Positions 39,301-48,343 of a stretch of DNA of 64,000 bases are shown here, piece after piece. The notes beneath the pieces are model-generated. The model saw only the letters and a program-made list of their open reading frames with translations. It was not told the origin of the DNA and did no database searches. Source of the stretch: Comamonas sp. KCTC 72670 (GTDB lineage Bacteria; Myxococcota; Myxococcia; Myxococcales; Myxococcaceae); NCBI GenBank assembly GCA_014656495.1, contig BNCN01000005.1:248001-312000 (forward strand), written 5' to 3'. Each line of letters opens with the position of its first letter. Within the stretch, counting starts at the first letter, position 1. The position numbers and the translations under genes are program-made.

Positions 39301-40476
39301 GATGGTCGCTCCTCGTGAACGCGGGGAGCGTGGGTTGAAACCCGAGACGGTGCGCCTCTTCCAAGCCGCCCGTGTAGTCGCTCCTCGTGAACGCGGGGAG
39401 CGTGGGTTGAAACAAGGAGCAGACGCTCACCGCGCTGAAGGTGATGGTCGCTCCTCGTGAACGCGGGGAGCGTGGGTTGAAACGACGCATCGTTCAACGT
39501 CGGGACGCTGGAGGCGCCGTCGCTCCTCGTGAACGCGGGGAGCGTGGGTTGAAACATCCGGAGTCCCCAATGACGTGCCCCACCCACCGTCGCTCCTCGT
39601 GAACGCGGGGAGCGTGGGTTGAAACGGCTCGGAGATGGCGTACTACGGCCAACTCAAGTGTCGCTCCTCGTGAACGCGGGGAGCGTGGGTTGAAACAGCC
39701 GCTACGTCATCGCCGTGGAGCAGCCGCTGTGTCGCTCCTCGTGAACGCGGGGAGCGTGGGTTGAAACACCTCGTAGCCGTGCATGCAGGTGGGCGAGATG
39801 GTCGCTCCTCGTGAACGCGGGGAGCGTGGGTTGAAACTCGTCGTCGAGCAGATGCAGGCGCCGGCACTCGTCGCTCCTCGTGAACGCGGGGAGCGTGGGT
39901 TGAAACTCGCCAACGAGGTGGTGCGCTGCCTGGGCCTGGTCGCTCCTCGTGAACGCGGGGAGCGTGGGTTGAAACAAGATGTTGGCCTGGTAGTCCTGCG
40001 AGGACTTGAGTCGCTCCTCGTGAACGCGGGGAGCGTGGGTTGAAACGTCGCGTGTATCTGGATGAGCCCCGTCAGCATCCTGTCGCCCCTCGTGAACGCG
40101 GGGAGCGTGGGTTGAAACCACTCGTCACGCACGAGTTTCAGCAGCTCGCGCACGTCGCTCCTCGTGAACGCGGGGAGCGTGGGTTGAAACACCTTGTTGG
40201 CTGCCACGTCAGGCCCTCCCCTCGTGTCGCTCCTCGTGAACGCGGGGAGCGTGGGTTGAAACGTCTGGGCCCGGTAGGCGTCGAGGTAGTTCGTGGGTCG
40301 TCGCTCCTCGTGAACGCGGGGAGCGTGGGTTGAAGCGAGGGCTACATGGCCATCTGGAGTCATGGCGCGGTTGCTCCTCGTGAAAGTGAGGAACGTGGGT
40401 TGAAACGGCCTGATGAGCGCGTTCCTTGGCGCCCTCAAGGTCGCTCCTCGTGAACGCGAGGATCTTGGGGCGAAGG
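36393..40476 (+). CRISPR. Type I-C CRISPR array, 58 repeats and 57 spacers
   Basis: The 37-bp repeat begins GTCGCTCCTC, has GTGAACGCGGGGAGC in the middle and ends GTGGGTTGAAAC; GCTCCTCG/CGgGGAGC forms the hairpin cut by Cas5. I counted 58 repeats with 57 spacers of about 32-42 bp (mostly 33-35). The leader end is at the low coordinate, as shown by adjacency to cas2 and by degeneration at the other end. Variants: repeats 1, 2 and 13 (37248) have GCGAGGAGC, a perfect palindrome; repeat 33 ends in T, repeat 34 has GCATGG, repeat 53 starts GTCGCCCC, repeat 56 ends GAAGC, and repeats 57 (40370) and 58 (40440) are heavily changed. The final repeat ends 9 bp before the stop codon of the hydrolase on the other strand. 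Confidence 0.98.
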
Positions 40477-40484
40477 CCACTGCC

Positions 40485-41198
40485 TTACGGCACCAAGCTC
40501 TGAGCGCCCGTCCCACGCGCGCCCCACGGCCGGAGGAACACGTCCGTCTCCTCCAGAATCCGCGGCAGGGACGCGGTGAGCTCGTGCCCGTCCTCCACCT
40601 CCACCAGCCGGACGTGGCGTTTGCCTTCCGCCCACTGGCGCGAGTTGCGGACGTCACACGTGTCATCCTGGACGCCGTGGATGATGAGCGTCGGCACGCG
40701 CACGTCCGGCCAGCCACCCGTGCGCGCGTCCACCGTCTCCGCGTCCTCGATGAAGCCCGAATGGATGCGCACCTTCTGCTTCGTCACGAAGTCGTCCGTC
40801 TCAATCCAACCGGACGTCTGCCAATGTTGCCACGCGGCCTCGCCCATCCTCCGGCGGAGCTGGGGCACCACGCGGAAGGCCGGCGCCAGGAGCACCAGCG
40901 CGCAGACGCGCGGGTCCTGCTCCGCCATCCGCGCCGCCGTGAGCCCGCCCAGGCTGGAGCCGAGGAGCACCACGCGCTCCTCGGGACGGCCCATCGCCGC
41001 GTGCACCGTCTCCAGGATGGCGCTCAGGCGGAGCTGCTCCAGGGAGGGCACCCGGAGGTTGAGGCGCTCCACGTGAATCCCCTGGGTCGCGTAGTGCCGC
41101 GCCACGGCCACGCCCTTGGCCGAGTCCGGCCCGGAGGCGAAGCCATGCAGGTACAGCCAGCGGGGACCCACGGAGGCGGACGGCGTCACGGTGCTCAT
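40485..41198 (-). CDS. Alpha/beta hydrolase (YqiA/YcjY-like)
   Basis: Cytosolic hydrolase of 237 residues. LYLHGFASGP near residue 15 provides the oxyanion turn, GSSLGG (residues 80-85) the nucleophile Ser82, and LIIHGVQDDTCD and EDGHEL supply the acid and His of the triad. The pattern resembles short serine-hydrolase families such as UPF0227/YqiA; substrate unknown. The ATG at 41196-41198 begins MSTVTPS. Its 3' end lies 9 bp beyond the degenerate end of the CRISPR array, on the opposite strand. No link to CRISPR function is apparent. Confidence 0.85.
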   Translation of the reverse strand: MSTVTPSASVGPRWLYLHGFASGPDSAKGVAVARHYATQGIHVERLNLRVPSLEQLRLSAILETVHAAMGRPEERVVLLGSSLGGLTAARMAEQDPRVCALVLLAPAFRVVPQLRRRMGEAAWQHWQTSGWIETDDFVTKQKVRIHSGFIEDAETVDARTGGWPDVRVPTLIIHGVQDDTCDVRNSRQWAEGKRHVRLVEVEDGHELTASLPRILEETDVFLRPWGARGTGAQSLVP

Positions 41199-41233
41199 GC
41201 CGCGCACTGTAACGGCCCCGCGCGCCCCTGGCT

Positions 41234-41827
41234 TCAGAAGCGGGCCACCGGACCGGCGATCACCGACTGCATCAGCTTGGCGCACTGCTGGAGCGTATTC
41301 GCCGTCAGCTTCACGTCGCAGAACTGGAAGCCCGTGGAGACGGACACGCCCCAGCGCTGGCTGAGCCAGCCGTCGATGCCCACCCGGAAGGCCATGCTCG
41401 TGGTGTCGATGTTCTCCCGCATCCACGTGCCCACGTCGTCCGGCGTGAAGGTGCTCCCCCAGCTCTTCGACAGGCGCGCGCCCACCCACGGGGTGATGGG
41501 CTTGTCCTTGAAGAAGCGCAGCCGGGCCTCGATGCCCACCGCGCGGTAGTCCAGCTGCGCGCGCTCCAACTGGCCCGAGCGCATCGCGTCCGGGAACTGC
41601 TGCCCCCACGTCTCCGAGATCTCCGCCAGCAGGCCCACCGACAGCCCTTGGGGCATCTCCACGCCCAGGTACCCATGCAGGGCCGGGCCCTTCGCGCGGA
41701 AGTTGCTCAGGTGGTCCAGGGTGATGCCCGCGCCCAGGGACGCATAGCCATTCCAGCCCGCCGCCAGCCCCTCCGAACCCACGCACAACACGCCCGCCAC
41801 CGCCACCCACATCGACTGCTTTCTCAT
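41234..41827 (-). CDS. Predicted outer-membrane beta-barrel protein
   Basis: The 197-residue product has a signal peptide (about 1-23, ending in GLAA before GWNGY), then amphipathic strands with alternating hydrophobic and polar residues: YASLGAGITLDHL, LHGYLGVEMPQGLSVGLLAEI, AVGIEARLRFF, WVGARLSKSWG and MAFRVGIDGWLSQRWGVSVSTGFQF. It ends in Phe (VARF), as required for outer-membrane insertion by BamA. Two cysteines near the C-terminus may form a disulfide. Function unknown. It lies 35 bp upstream of the hydrolase gene in the same direction, so the two could be cotranscribed. Confidence 0.75.
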   Translation of the reverse strand: MRKQSMWVAVAGVLCVGSEGLAAGWNGYASLGAGITLDHLSNFRAKGPALHGYLGVEMPQGLSVGLLAEISETWGQQFPDAMRSGQLERAQLDYRAVGIEARLRFFKDKPITPWVGARLSKSWGSTFTPDDVGTWMRENIDTTSMAFRVGIDGWLSQRWGVSVSTGFQFCDVKLTANTLQQCAKLMQSVIAGPVARF

Positions 41828-42030
41828 GCGTTTCAGTCTATGCCCGGAGGTTGCGGGAGGGGACTTCTCGTGCCGCCGCGTGTCATGAAATCGAGCAGAG
41901 GCTCGCGCCGGTGCCTGGGAATGCGCGGCCCGGAAAACAGTTCACGCCCGGCATTTCGCCGAAAGGGGAGCCGGGAGGGGACCTGCACTCGCCTTTCAGT
42001 GGTCAAGTCCGACGATTAGGGTCGTGTTCC

Positions 42031-43203
42031 ATGTCCAGCTCCTTCGAAGCCGCTGCCTCCTCCGTTCGTGATGCCCTGACGGGCGCGGGAAGGGGGCTCG
42101 TTGAACGCGAGGCGATGGTGGAGCTCATCGCGCTCTCCGCGGTGGCGGGGGAGCACCTGCTCGTCGTCGGGCCGCCGGGCACCGCGAAGAGCGAGGCCGT
42201 GCGCCGCACCGCCCGCGCGCTGGGCGGCTCCTACTTCGAGTACCTCCTGGGCCGCTTCACCGAGCCCTCCGAGCTCTTCGGCCCGGTGGACCTGCGCAAG
42301 CTGCGCGAGGGCCTCGTCGAGACCGAGACGCAGGACATGCTGCCCGAGGCCGAGGTGGCCTTCCTCGACGAGGTGTTCCTCGGCTCCACCGCCATCCTCA
42401 ACACGCTGCTGGGCATCCTCAACGAGCGCACCTTCCGGCGCGGCCACACGCGGATGCAGTGTCCGCTGCGCGTCTGCGTGGGCGCCTCCAATGCCCTGCC
42501 CGAGGACGCGTCGCTGGCGGCCTTCGCGGACCGCTTCCTCGCGCGCATCTTCGTCGAGCCCGTGCCGGACTCCCGGCTGGAGGAGCTGCTCGCGGGCGGC
42601 GCCTCGCTGTGGGGCGAGGGCGCTCTGCCCACCGCCTCCCTGGCGTCCCTGGACGTCATCGCCCAGGTGGCGCGCGAGGCGGACCTGTCCGAGGTGCGTC
42701 CGCACCTGGCGCACGCGCTGCGCTCGCTGCGGACCGCGGGGGTCGTCCTCTCCGACCGCCGCGCGGTGAAGGTGCAGAAGCTCATCGCCGCCGCCGCCGC
42801 GCTCGCGGGACGGCGCACGCCGGGCACGGCGGACCTGTGGCCGCTCGTGTATGCCGTTCCCACCAAGGAGGCCCAGGCACTCGCCCGGGACGTGCTGCGG
42901 GACGCGCTCGCGGGCACGGAGAACGCGGCCCTGCCCGCCGCGGCGCTGGAGGCCAGCGCGGGTCCCCTGGTGCGGGCGCGGCGCATCGCCAACGCGGGAC
43001 AGCAGTTGCTCGCGGAGCGGCCCTCGGCGGGCGGGGTGGAGGCGCTCGCGGCCTGGCGGCTCAAGCTGGAGGGCGTGGCGCGAGAGCTGGACGCGGGCTT
43101 CTCGGCCGAGGTGCTCCCCGATGACCTGAAGGTGCTGCGGGCGGAGCTGGCGAGCGTGCTCGCCGCCGGGGCCGAGGCGCCCGGGGTCGAGGTGGCGGGG
43201 TGA
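42031..43203 (+). CDS. MoxR-type AAA+ ATPase of a bpX (ternary-system) operon
   Basis: Hexameric AAA+ chaperone-like ATPase, 390 residues. Walker A is GPPGTAKS (47-54), Walker B FLDEVF (111-116), sensor 1 lies at SNALPED (153-159), and the arginine finger is in FADRFLARIFV. The long C-terminal helical tail (about 250-390) is the MoxR/RavA-type lid plus an extension. It begins a four-gene unit in which each start overlaps the previous stop by 4 nt. The partners resemble bpX5, bpX and bpX6 domains of the MoxR-vWA-beta-propeller systems proposed by Aravind and colleagues as regulated conflict systems, so this ATPase probably remodels those proteins. The usual vWA partner is not visible. Confidence 0.9.
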   Translation: MSSSFEAAASSVRDALTGAGRGLVEREAMVELIALSAVAGEHLLVVGPPGTAKSEAVRRTARALGGSYFEYLLGRFTEPSELFGPVDLRKLREGLVETETQDMLPEAEVAFLDEVFLGSTAILNTLLGILNERTFRRGHTRMQCPLRVCVGASNALPEDASLAAFADRFLARIFVEPVPDSRLEELLAGGASLWGEGALPTASLASLDVIAQVAREADLSEVRPHLAHALRSLRTAGVVLSDRRAVKVQKLIAAAAALAGRRTPGTADLWPLVYAVPTKEAQALARDVLRDALAGTENAALPAAALEASAGPLVRARRIANAGQQLLAERPSAGGVEALAAWRLKLEGVARELDAGFSAEVLPDDLKVLRAELASVLAAGAEAPGVEVAG

Positions 43204-43679
43204 CGGCGTCCGCCTGGGGTGAAGCCACGGCCCGCGTGCCGCTGCGGTGGCACCCGCGCGCCGAGCCGCTGGAGCCCATCGCCGTGGTGGGGGAGGGGCC
43301 CGTGGCCCACGCGCTCGCCCGGCGGGTGCTCGCGGAGGACGACGCGCGGCTCGCGTCCTGGGAGGGGGTCGCGGGGCAGGACGTGCTCGTGCTGCTGGGG
43401 GCCTCGGAGTCCCTGCCGTGGGTCGACGGCGCGGTGTACCTGGGCCGTGATGCCGCCGCGCCTTCGCTGCTGCTGCCCTGCGCGCTGGCTCCAAGTGTGG
43501 CGGTTTCCCTGCTGGAGCACGCGTTCCTCGCGCAGGCCGGAGGCGGCGCGCCGCTGGCGGTGCTGCCCGCGTCAACCCGGCTGGTCGGCGTGGGGGCGGC
43601 GCGGAGCGTGTCGCGCACCACGCTCCTGGCGTGGTTGGAGGAAGGGCAGTCGGGGGTTCCTCCGGGGGACACGCCGTGA
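43200..43679 (+). CDS. bpX5-like small ternary-system protein
   Basis: A 159-residue protein, translationally coupled to the MoxR gene: its GTG at 43200-43202 overlaps the TGA (GTGA). The fold looks alternating alpha/beta with LEPIAVVGEGPVAHALARRVL, DVLVLLGA and WVDGAVYLGRDAAAPSLLLPC segments. I associate it with the bpX5 group from position and general character, from memory; sequence identity to that group could not be tested. No catalytic motif is evident. It lies between MoxR and the propeller proteins, consistent with an adaptor. Confidence 0.6.
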   Translation: MTASAWGEATARVPLRWHPRAEPLEPIAVVGEGPVAHALARRVLAEDDARLASWEGVAGQDVLVLLGASESLPWVDGAVYLGRDAAAPSLLLPCALAPSVAVSLLEHAFLAQAGGGAPLAVLPASTRLVGVGAARSVSRTTLLAWLEEGQSGVPPGDTP

Positions 43680-45508
43680 CGGCCCTGCCCCATGCGCTGC
43701 GGCCCTGGGCCGCGACCCTGTCCCGGCTCCCCTTGGAGCTGGCGTTGCACCTGGGGCCCCTGGTGGCCCGGCTGTCCGTGGCGCTCGGCGCCTTGCGGTC
43801 GCCGGCGGAGCTGGCCGGTGGAGAGCTGCAAGGCTATGACGGCATCTCCCGGCGAGGCCTCTTCGACCGTCTGCTCGTGAGCGAGTGGTTGTGGGCGCTG
43901 GAGGCCCCCGAGGAGCTGGTGCGCCGCGCGGCCTTCAGTGAGCTGTCCTACCTCCAGCCCGCGTTCCGCCAGCCCCGGAGCGAGAAGCGCATCGTGGCGC
44001 TGCTCGATGCCGGGCCGGACCAACTGGGGGCGCCCCGCATCGCGCAGCTCGCGTTGCTCATCGTGCTGGCCCGCAGGGCGGAGGCCGAAGGCGCCACGTT
44101 CTCGTGGGGCATCCTGCAGGAGGACCCCGGCAAGGGCCCCTTTCCCGAGGTGACGCCCAGCACGCTGCGCGAGTGGCTGGCCGCGCGGAGCCTCGCGCCG
44201 CCCACGGCCGAGCGGCTCGCGGCGTGGCGGCAGTCGCTCGCGCCCGACCTGGACGGAGCGGAGGCCTGGCTCGTGGGGGCGCAACGCCTGTCCCAGCTCC
44301 CGGGCGCGGAGACGCTGTCTCGCGTGGAGGTCTCCGAGGTGATGGCGCCCGACGTGCGCCAGCTCGCGGTGGAGGTGCATCCCATCGCGCGAGGCTCGCG
44401 CTCCGTGCTGCTCGACCTGCCGCCACCGGCGGCCTGTGTCCAACTGCTCAAGGACCCGTTCGGGCAGGAACCGCGCAGTCCCATCGCCTCATCCGTGAAG
44501 AAGCTCCGGGCGCCTCGCGTGCGCGCCTTCACCTTCTCCTCGGATGGGCAGCGGTTGATGCTCTTCCACGCGGATGGTGGCGTGAGCGCCATGGCGCTGC
44601 CTCAGTCCAGCAGCGCCACCGTGCCCATTCCCAACCGGATGAAGCCCGTCGACCACGAGGTGTTCGTGGGCGCGGGCTGGCGTGCTGGGATGGGGATGTT
44701 CGTCCTGTGCCAGAGGCCGCAGGGATATGGCATTCGGGGCCCCATGCGGCATCTGGGCGTTCCGCGTCAGGAGGCGCACTTCCCCTGGTCGATGCGCGAC
44801 ATGGACGTGCGTCCACCCCTGCGCACGCGCGAACAGCTCCCCGGCCGGTTGACGTCCTATTACGACTCACAGGGGCAGTTGTGCCTGCTCTTGTCGGGAC
44901 TGGATGCCAATCTCTATCTGCTTCATCAACTCCGCACCGAATCTGCCCCGCGGGTGATGGCCCAGCGCGTGGCCAAGGACGTCATCACCGTCGCCACCGT
45001 GAAGGACCAGTGCGTCCCCGTCATGCGCACCGGCGCGGGCGGAGGCGTGGCGCTCGGGACCGTCGGCATGAAGGAGGTGCGTCTGGCGCCGTTGCCGGAC
45101 TCGGAGGGCGGCGCTGTCTTCTTCGGCGCCTCGGAGGGCGGCGTGGGGCATCCGGACCCTGGGTTGCTCGCCGTGAATCAGCGTCCGGGGTTGTGGCACC
45201 TGCACTCGCAAGGGGCCGCGCGGCCCGTGCAGCTCGCGGCGGGGCTGCGGGCGGTGGGCGTGGGCGTCTGCCACCCGACTCGCGCGCAGGCCGGGCTGGT
45301 GGCGCTCGACTCCGACCAGCGCGGCTTCTGGTGTGTGGGGCCTCAGCATCAATTCAAGCTGACGGTGGCCGACGCCCGCGTGGTCCATGCGGAGGTCAGC
45401 CACGCGGTGCCCGTGCTCGCGTGGCTCACCGCGGAGGGGGAGCTGGTCTTGTTCCATCTGCGCGAGGAGTCGGTGCTGTACCGCCTCCAGGTCGGAGGTG
45501 GGGCATGA
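43676..45508 (+). CDS. Ternary-system beta-propeller protein with helical N-terminus
   Basis: A 610-residue protein starting at GTG 43676 (GTGA overlap with the previous stop). Residues about 1-230 are alpha-helical, with many Ala/Leu/Arg pairs. From about 240 to the end it is beta-rich with repeating blade-like units (RVRAFTFSSDGQRLMLFHADGGVSAMAL, GQLCLLLSGLDANLYLL, PVLAWLTAEGELVLFHLR), consistent with a seven-bladed propeller. This fits a bpX component of the MoxR-vWA-beta-propeller systems; the exact bpX number is not assigned. No vWA MIDAS (DxSxS) is present, checked by eye. It overlaps the next gene by 4 nt (ATGA). Confidence 0.7.
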   Translation: MTALPHALRPWAATLSRLPLELALHLGPLVARLSVALGALRSPAELAGGELQGYDGISRRGLFDRLLVSEWLWALEAPEELVRRAAFSELSYLQPAFRQPRSEKRIVALLDAGPDQLGAPRIAQLALLIVLARRAEAEGATFSWGILQEDPGKGPFPEVTPSTLREWLAARSLAPPTAERLAAWRQSLAPDLDGAEAWLVGAQRLSQLPGAETLSRVEVSEVMAPDVRQLAVEVHPIARGSRSVLLDLPPPAACVQLLKDPFGQEPRSPIASSVKKLRAPRVRAFTFSSDGQRLMLFHADGGVSAMALPQSSSATVPIPNRMKPVDHEVFVGAGWRAGMGMFVLCQRPQGYGIRGPMRHLGVPRQEAHFPWSMRDMDVRPPLRTREQLPGRLTSYYDSQGQLCLLLSGLDANLYLLHQLRTESAPRVMAQRVAKDVITVATVKDQCVPVMRTGAGGGVALGTVGMKEVRLAPLPDSEGGAVFFGASEGGVGHPDPGLLAVNQRPGLWHLHSQGAARPVQLAAGLRAVGVGVCHPTRAQAGLVALDSDQRGFWCVGPQHQFKLTVADARVVHAEVSHAVPVLAWLTAEGELVLFHLREESVLYRLQVGGGA

Positions 45509-48339
45509 GCGCGGCGCGGGCGGAGCTGCGGCCCCGGGAACACGTGCACCGGGGGACGGTGCGGGCGTGGGCGTTCTGGTTCGCCCCGGCGTTGCTCGGT
45601 GAGGCGGAAGCGCGCCGCCGGATTCTGGGGATGTGGACCCCCGACATGTTCGTGCGGGCCGTGGCCGGTGGATATCTTGTGGGCATGTCCGCGCCGCGCG
45701 AGGTGCGGTGCGCCGTCGCGCCCGGGCTGCCCTTCACCCTGGAGCAGGGCGTCCTCACCGCGGCGCCGCTGTCCCCGGCGGAGCGTCGGCACGCGAGCCT
45801 GCACGAAGGCGCCGGGGTGCTGGTGCTCGGCGGGCAGGTCCAGGTGTTCACCGTGGAGGCGCTGCCTCGGGTGGACGTGGCGGCGTGGCTCGACGTGTCG
45901 GAGTGGACGTACGTGGACACGCGGACGCTGGCCGCGCCGCCGCCTCCCGTGGTCGTGCTGGAGCGGGTGCTGTCGCCGCCGCGGGCGCGCTTTGGCCCCG
46001 CCGTTCCCGAGCCCTCGCCCGAGGCGCAGGCGATGTTCGCGCGCATGGAGGGGCGTGAGCTTCCCGCCGCCGCCGTGGTCCATCGCCCGGGGTTGTGGGC
46101 GCGGCTGCGAGCGCGGTTCGCTCCTGCTGGAGCGGTGACGCGGGCCGGGCCGGGCCGCCCCGGGTGGTGGGCGCGCTTCCGCGCCGCGCTGACTCGCGGT
46201 GGCACGTCGGGCTCGGCCGCGTCCGGGACACCGGGGCTGCTCGCGCGGTGGCTGGGGAGGTTCCGGAAGCCTCCCGAGGACGGCGCACTCCAGGCCCCGC
46301 CACCTCCCTCACCCCAGGGCCCGAGCGCGTGGTCGCAGCTCACCGGCTGGATGATGCGCAACACCCTGCTGGGCGTCTGGGTCCAGCAGCGCAAGGCGGA
46401 GTACGTGCGCCGCCTCTTCGAGATGTTCGAGGAGGGCAACCTGCACGAGGCGCTGCGCCATGCCATTCCACTGGGCAATGGGTTGAGCGAGACGGCGCGC
46501 ATGGCCCTGGGGCTGCCCGGTCCGCGAGAGCAGCTCACCTTGCGGTTGGGCCCGAACGGCCCGGGCACGGTGTTCGTGGGAGAGCCCGACGTCTTCGCCG
46601 CGCTCCAGCAGCGCTACCGCGAGGCCTTCCACCGCTTCGAGCGTGAGGGCCGCGTCGACGAGGCCGCCTTCGTCCTGGCGGAGCTGCTGGGGGCGCACGA
46701 GGAGGCGGTGTCCTTCCTGGAGAAGGCGGGCCGCTTCCAACTGGCGGCGGAGCTGGCGGAGAGCCGCAAGCTGGCGCCGGGCCTCGTGGTGCGGCAGTGG
46801 TTGCTCGCGAAAGACGTGGCCCGCGCGGTGGCCGTGGCCCGGCGCAGCGGTGCCTTCTCGGACGCGGTGGCGCGGCTGGAGCGCACGAACCCCGCCGAGG
46901 CCCGTGAGCTCCGGCTGCATTGGGCGGAGACGCTCGCGGCCTCGGGCGACTTCGCGCGCGCCGTCCAGGTGGTGTGGCCGGTGCCCGAGTCCCGCGAGCG
47001 GGCGCGGGAGTGGCTGGAGCGCGGCGTGGCCGCGGGCGGCGCGACGGGGGCGCGGCTGCTGGCCTTGTGGGCCACGTCGTTCTCGGACGGATTGACGGGC
47101 GCGGGCGCGCGGATTCGCGAGCTGCTCGAGGAGGAGGGCGTGGGCCGCGCCTCCGAGCGCTTCGTGTTCGGGCTCGCGCTCATGGGGGAGCCGCCCTCCG
47201 CGCAGCGGGCCGCGTTGGCGGTGCCCACGCTGCGCGCCCTGCTGAGGGACCGCGCGGCGGGCAATGCCCGGTTCACCTCGGACCTGGACCTCATCAAGCG
47301 CCTGTTGAGCGCGGCGCCGGATGACACCCTGCGCGCCGACCTGCCCGCCTTGCCCGACTGCGTCCATCCCGCGTGGCGCGATGACCGCGACCAGCCGCGT
47401 GTCGACGTCACCCTGCGCGCCGCCGAGGCGGGGACCTTCACGTTGCATGACGCGGTGGTGCTGCCCGACGGCGGGTTGCTCTACGCGCTGGGCGAGGCAG
47501 GCGTTCGCTGGGTGCGCGCCGATGGCCGGCGGGTGGCGCGCTTCGACGTGCCCGCCTTCCACCTGGTTCCGTCCCTCCACGGAGACCGGGCGTTGGCGCT
47601 CGCGCGGCGAGGGGACGTGTGGCGGTTGTCGCGGGTGGACCTGTCCACCCGGCGCGGCGCGTTCTGGTGCGACGCGAAGGTGCACACGTGGGCCCCGGTG
47701 TACGACGGCAACGTGTGGTTCGCCTCCGTCGAGAACACCGTGCTGATGGTGGATCCGCTCGCGGCCGACTTCCGGGCGCTCTGGCGGGTGACGGACCTCC
47801 CCCTCCAGGTGAGCGCGATGGCGGCGGACTCCGTGCATCTGAGCTTCCTCGCGGGATACCGGGAGCGGTGGACATACACCCTGGACCAGGGGCCCACGCT
47901 GCGCTCCCGCGTGGGACTGCCGTTCTGGCGCGAAGACGCGCCCTTCTCCATGTCCTCCCTGGACATCGCGGCCGTGACGCCAGATGGTGAGACCGCCGCG
48001 CGTCTGTCCATCCTGGAGCCTCCCGAGGACAGCCCGCGGTTGCTCGGGGTGGGCCCTCACTCCGCCCGCCGCGCCGTCCGTCCCAGCTTCGACTCGAAGG
48101 CGTGCTCGGACATCCACCTCACGCCGTCCTGGTGTGTGCAATTGATGGAGGGGCGAGGGGCGTGGCGGGTTGAAATGACAGACAAGTGGGGCCTGCTGCG
48201 CGCGGTGCTCACGTTCCAGGGAGACGTCCGTCCCCAGGTGCGCCTCACGGAGGACACGCTGCTGGCGTTCGACGCCGCGGGCCGGGGCCTGTGGGTGGAC
48301 CTGGAGGGCGGCGAGGTCCGGCATCTGCCGGTGCCGTGA
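45505..48339 (+). CDS. bpX6-like large propeller protein
   Basis: The last and largest product of the operon, 944 residues. Its N-terminal region (about 1-170) matches what I recall of the bpX6 domain: RPREHVHRGTVRAWAFWF, GMWTPDMFVRAVAGGYLV. A Pro/Arg-rich linker (about 170-270) follows, then a helical solenoid (about 285-610) that reads like tetratricopeptide-type or HEAT-type pairs, e.g. REAFHRFEREGRVDEAAFVLAELLGAHEEAVSFLEKAGRFQLAAELAESR. The C-terminal 330 residues form beta-propeller blades (GGLLYALGEAGVRWVRADGRRVARF, GDVWRLSRVDLSTRRGAFW). It starts at ATG 45505, overlapping the previous stop. Expected role: recognition or scaffold for the MoxR ATPase. Confidence 0.75.
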   Translation: MSAARAELRPREHVHRGTVRAWAFWFAPALLGEAEARRRILGMWTPDMFVRAVAGGYLVGMSAPREVRCAVAPGLPFTLEQGVLTAAPLSPAERRHASLHEGAGVLVLGGQVQVFTVEALPRVDVAAWLDVSEWTYVDTRTLAAPPPPVVVLERVLSPPRARFGPAVPEPSPEAQAMFARMEGRELPAAAVVHRPGLWARLRARFAPAGAVTRAGPGRPGWWARFRAALTRGGTSGSAASGTPGLLARWLGRFRKPPEDGALQAPPPPSPQGPSAWSQLTGWMMRNTLLGVWVQQRKAEYVRRLFEMFEEGNLHEALRHAIPLGNGLSETARMALGLPGPREQLTLRLGPNGPGTVFVGEPDVFAALQQRYREAFHRFEREGRVDEAAFVLAELLGAHEEAVSFLEKAGRFQLAAELAESRKLAPGLVVRQWLLAKDVARAVAVARRSGAFSDAVARLERTNPAEARELRLHWAETLAASGDFARAVQVVWPVPESRERAREWLERGVAAGGATGARLLALWATSFSDGLTGAGARIRELLEEEGVGRASERFVFGLALMGEPPSAQRAALAVPTLRALLRDRAAGNARFTSDLDLIKRLLSAAPDDTLRADLPALPDCVHPAWRDDRDQPRVDVTLRAAEAGTFTLHDAVVLPDGGLLYALGEAGVRWVRADGRRVARFDVPAFHLVPSLHGDRALALARRGDVWRLSRVDLSTRRGAFWCDAKVHTWAPVYDGNVWFASVENTVLMVDPLAADFRALWRVTDLPLQVSAMAADSVHLSFLAGYRERWTYTLDQGPTLRSRVGLPFWREDAPFSMSSLDIAAVTPDGETAARLSILEPPEDSPRLLGVGPHSARRAVRPSFDSKACSDIHLTPSWCVQLMEGRGAWRVEMTDKWGLLRAVLTFQGDVRPQVRLTEDTLLAFDAAGRGLWVDLEGGEVRHLPVP

Positions 48340-48343
48340 GCCG

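Noticed and set aside
36436-40333. Many short and medium open frames on both strands across the CRISPR region, with recurring FQPTLPAFTRSD- or VAPRERGERGLK-type peptides
   Set aside because: The repeat lacks stop codons in several frames, so the frames run through repeats and spacers. They are products of the array and not genes.
48157-48178. GGCGTGGCGGGTTGAAAT, resembling the end of the CRISPR repeat
   Set aside because: It lies inside the bpX6-like coding sequence, matches only the last part of the repeat, and has no companion copy.
42031-48339. A vWA domain within the MoxR/bpX operon
   Set aside because: No DxSxS metal-site motif was found in any of the four translations; recorded as a missing partner instead.
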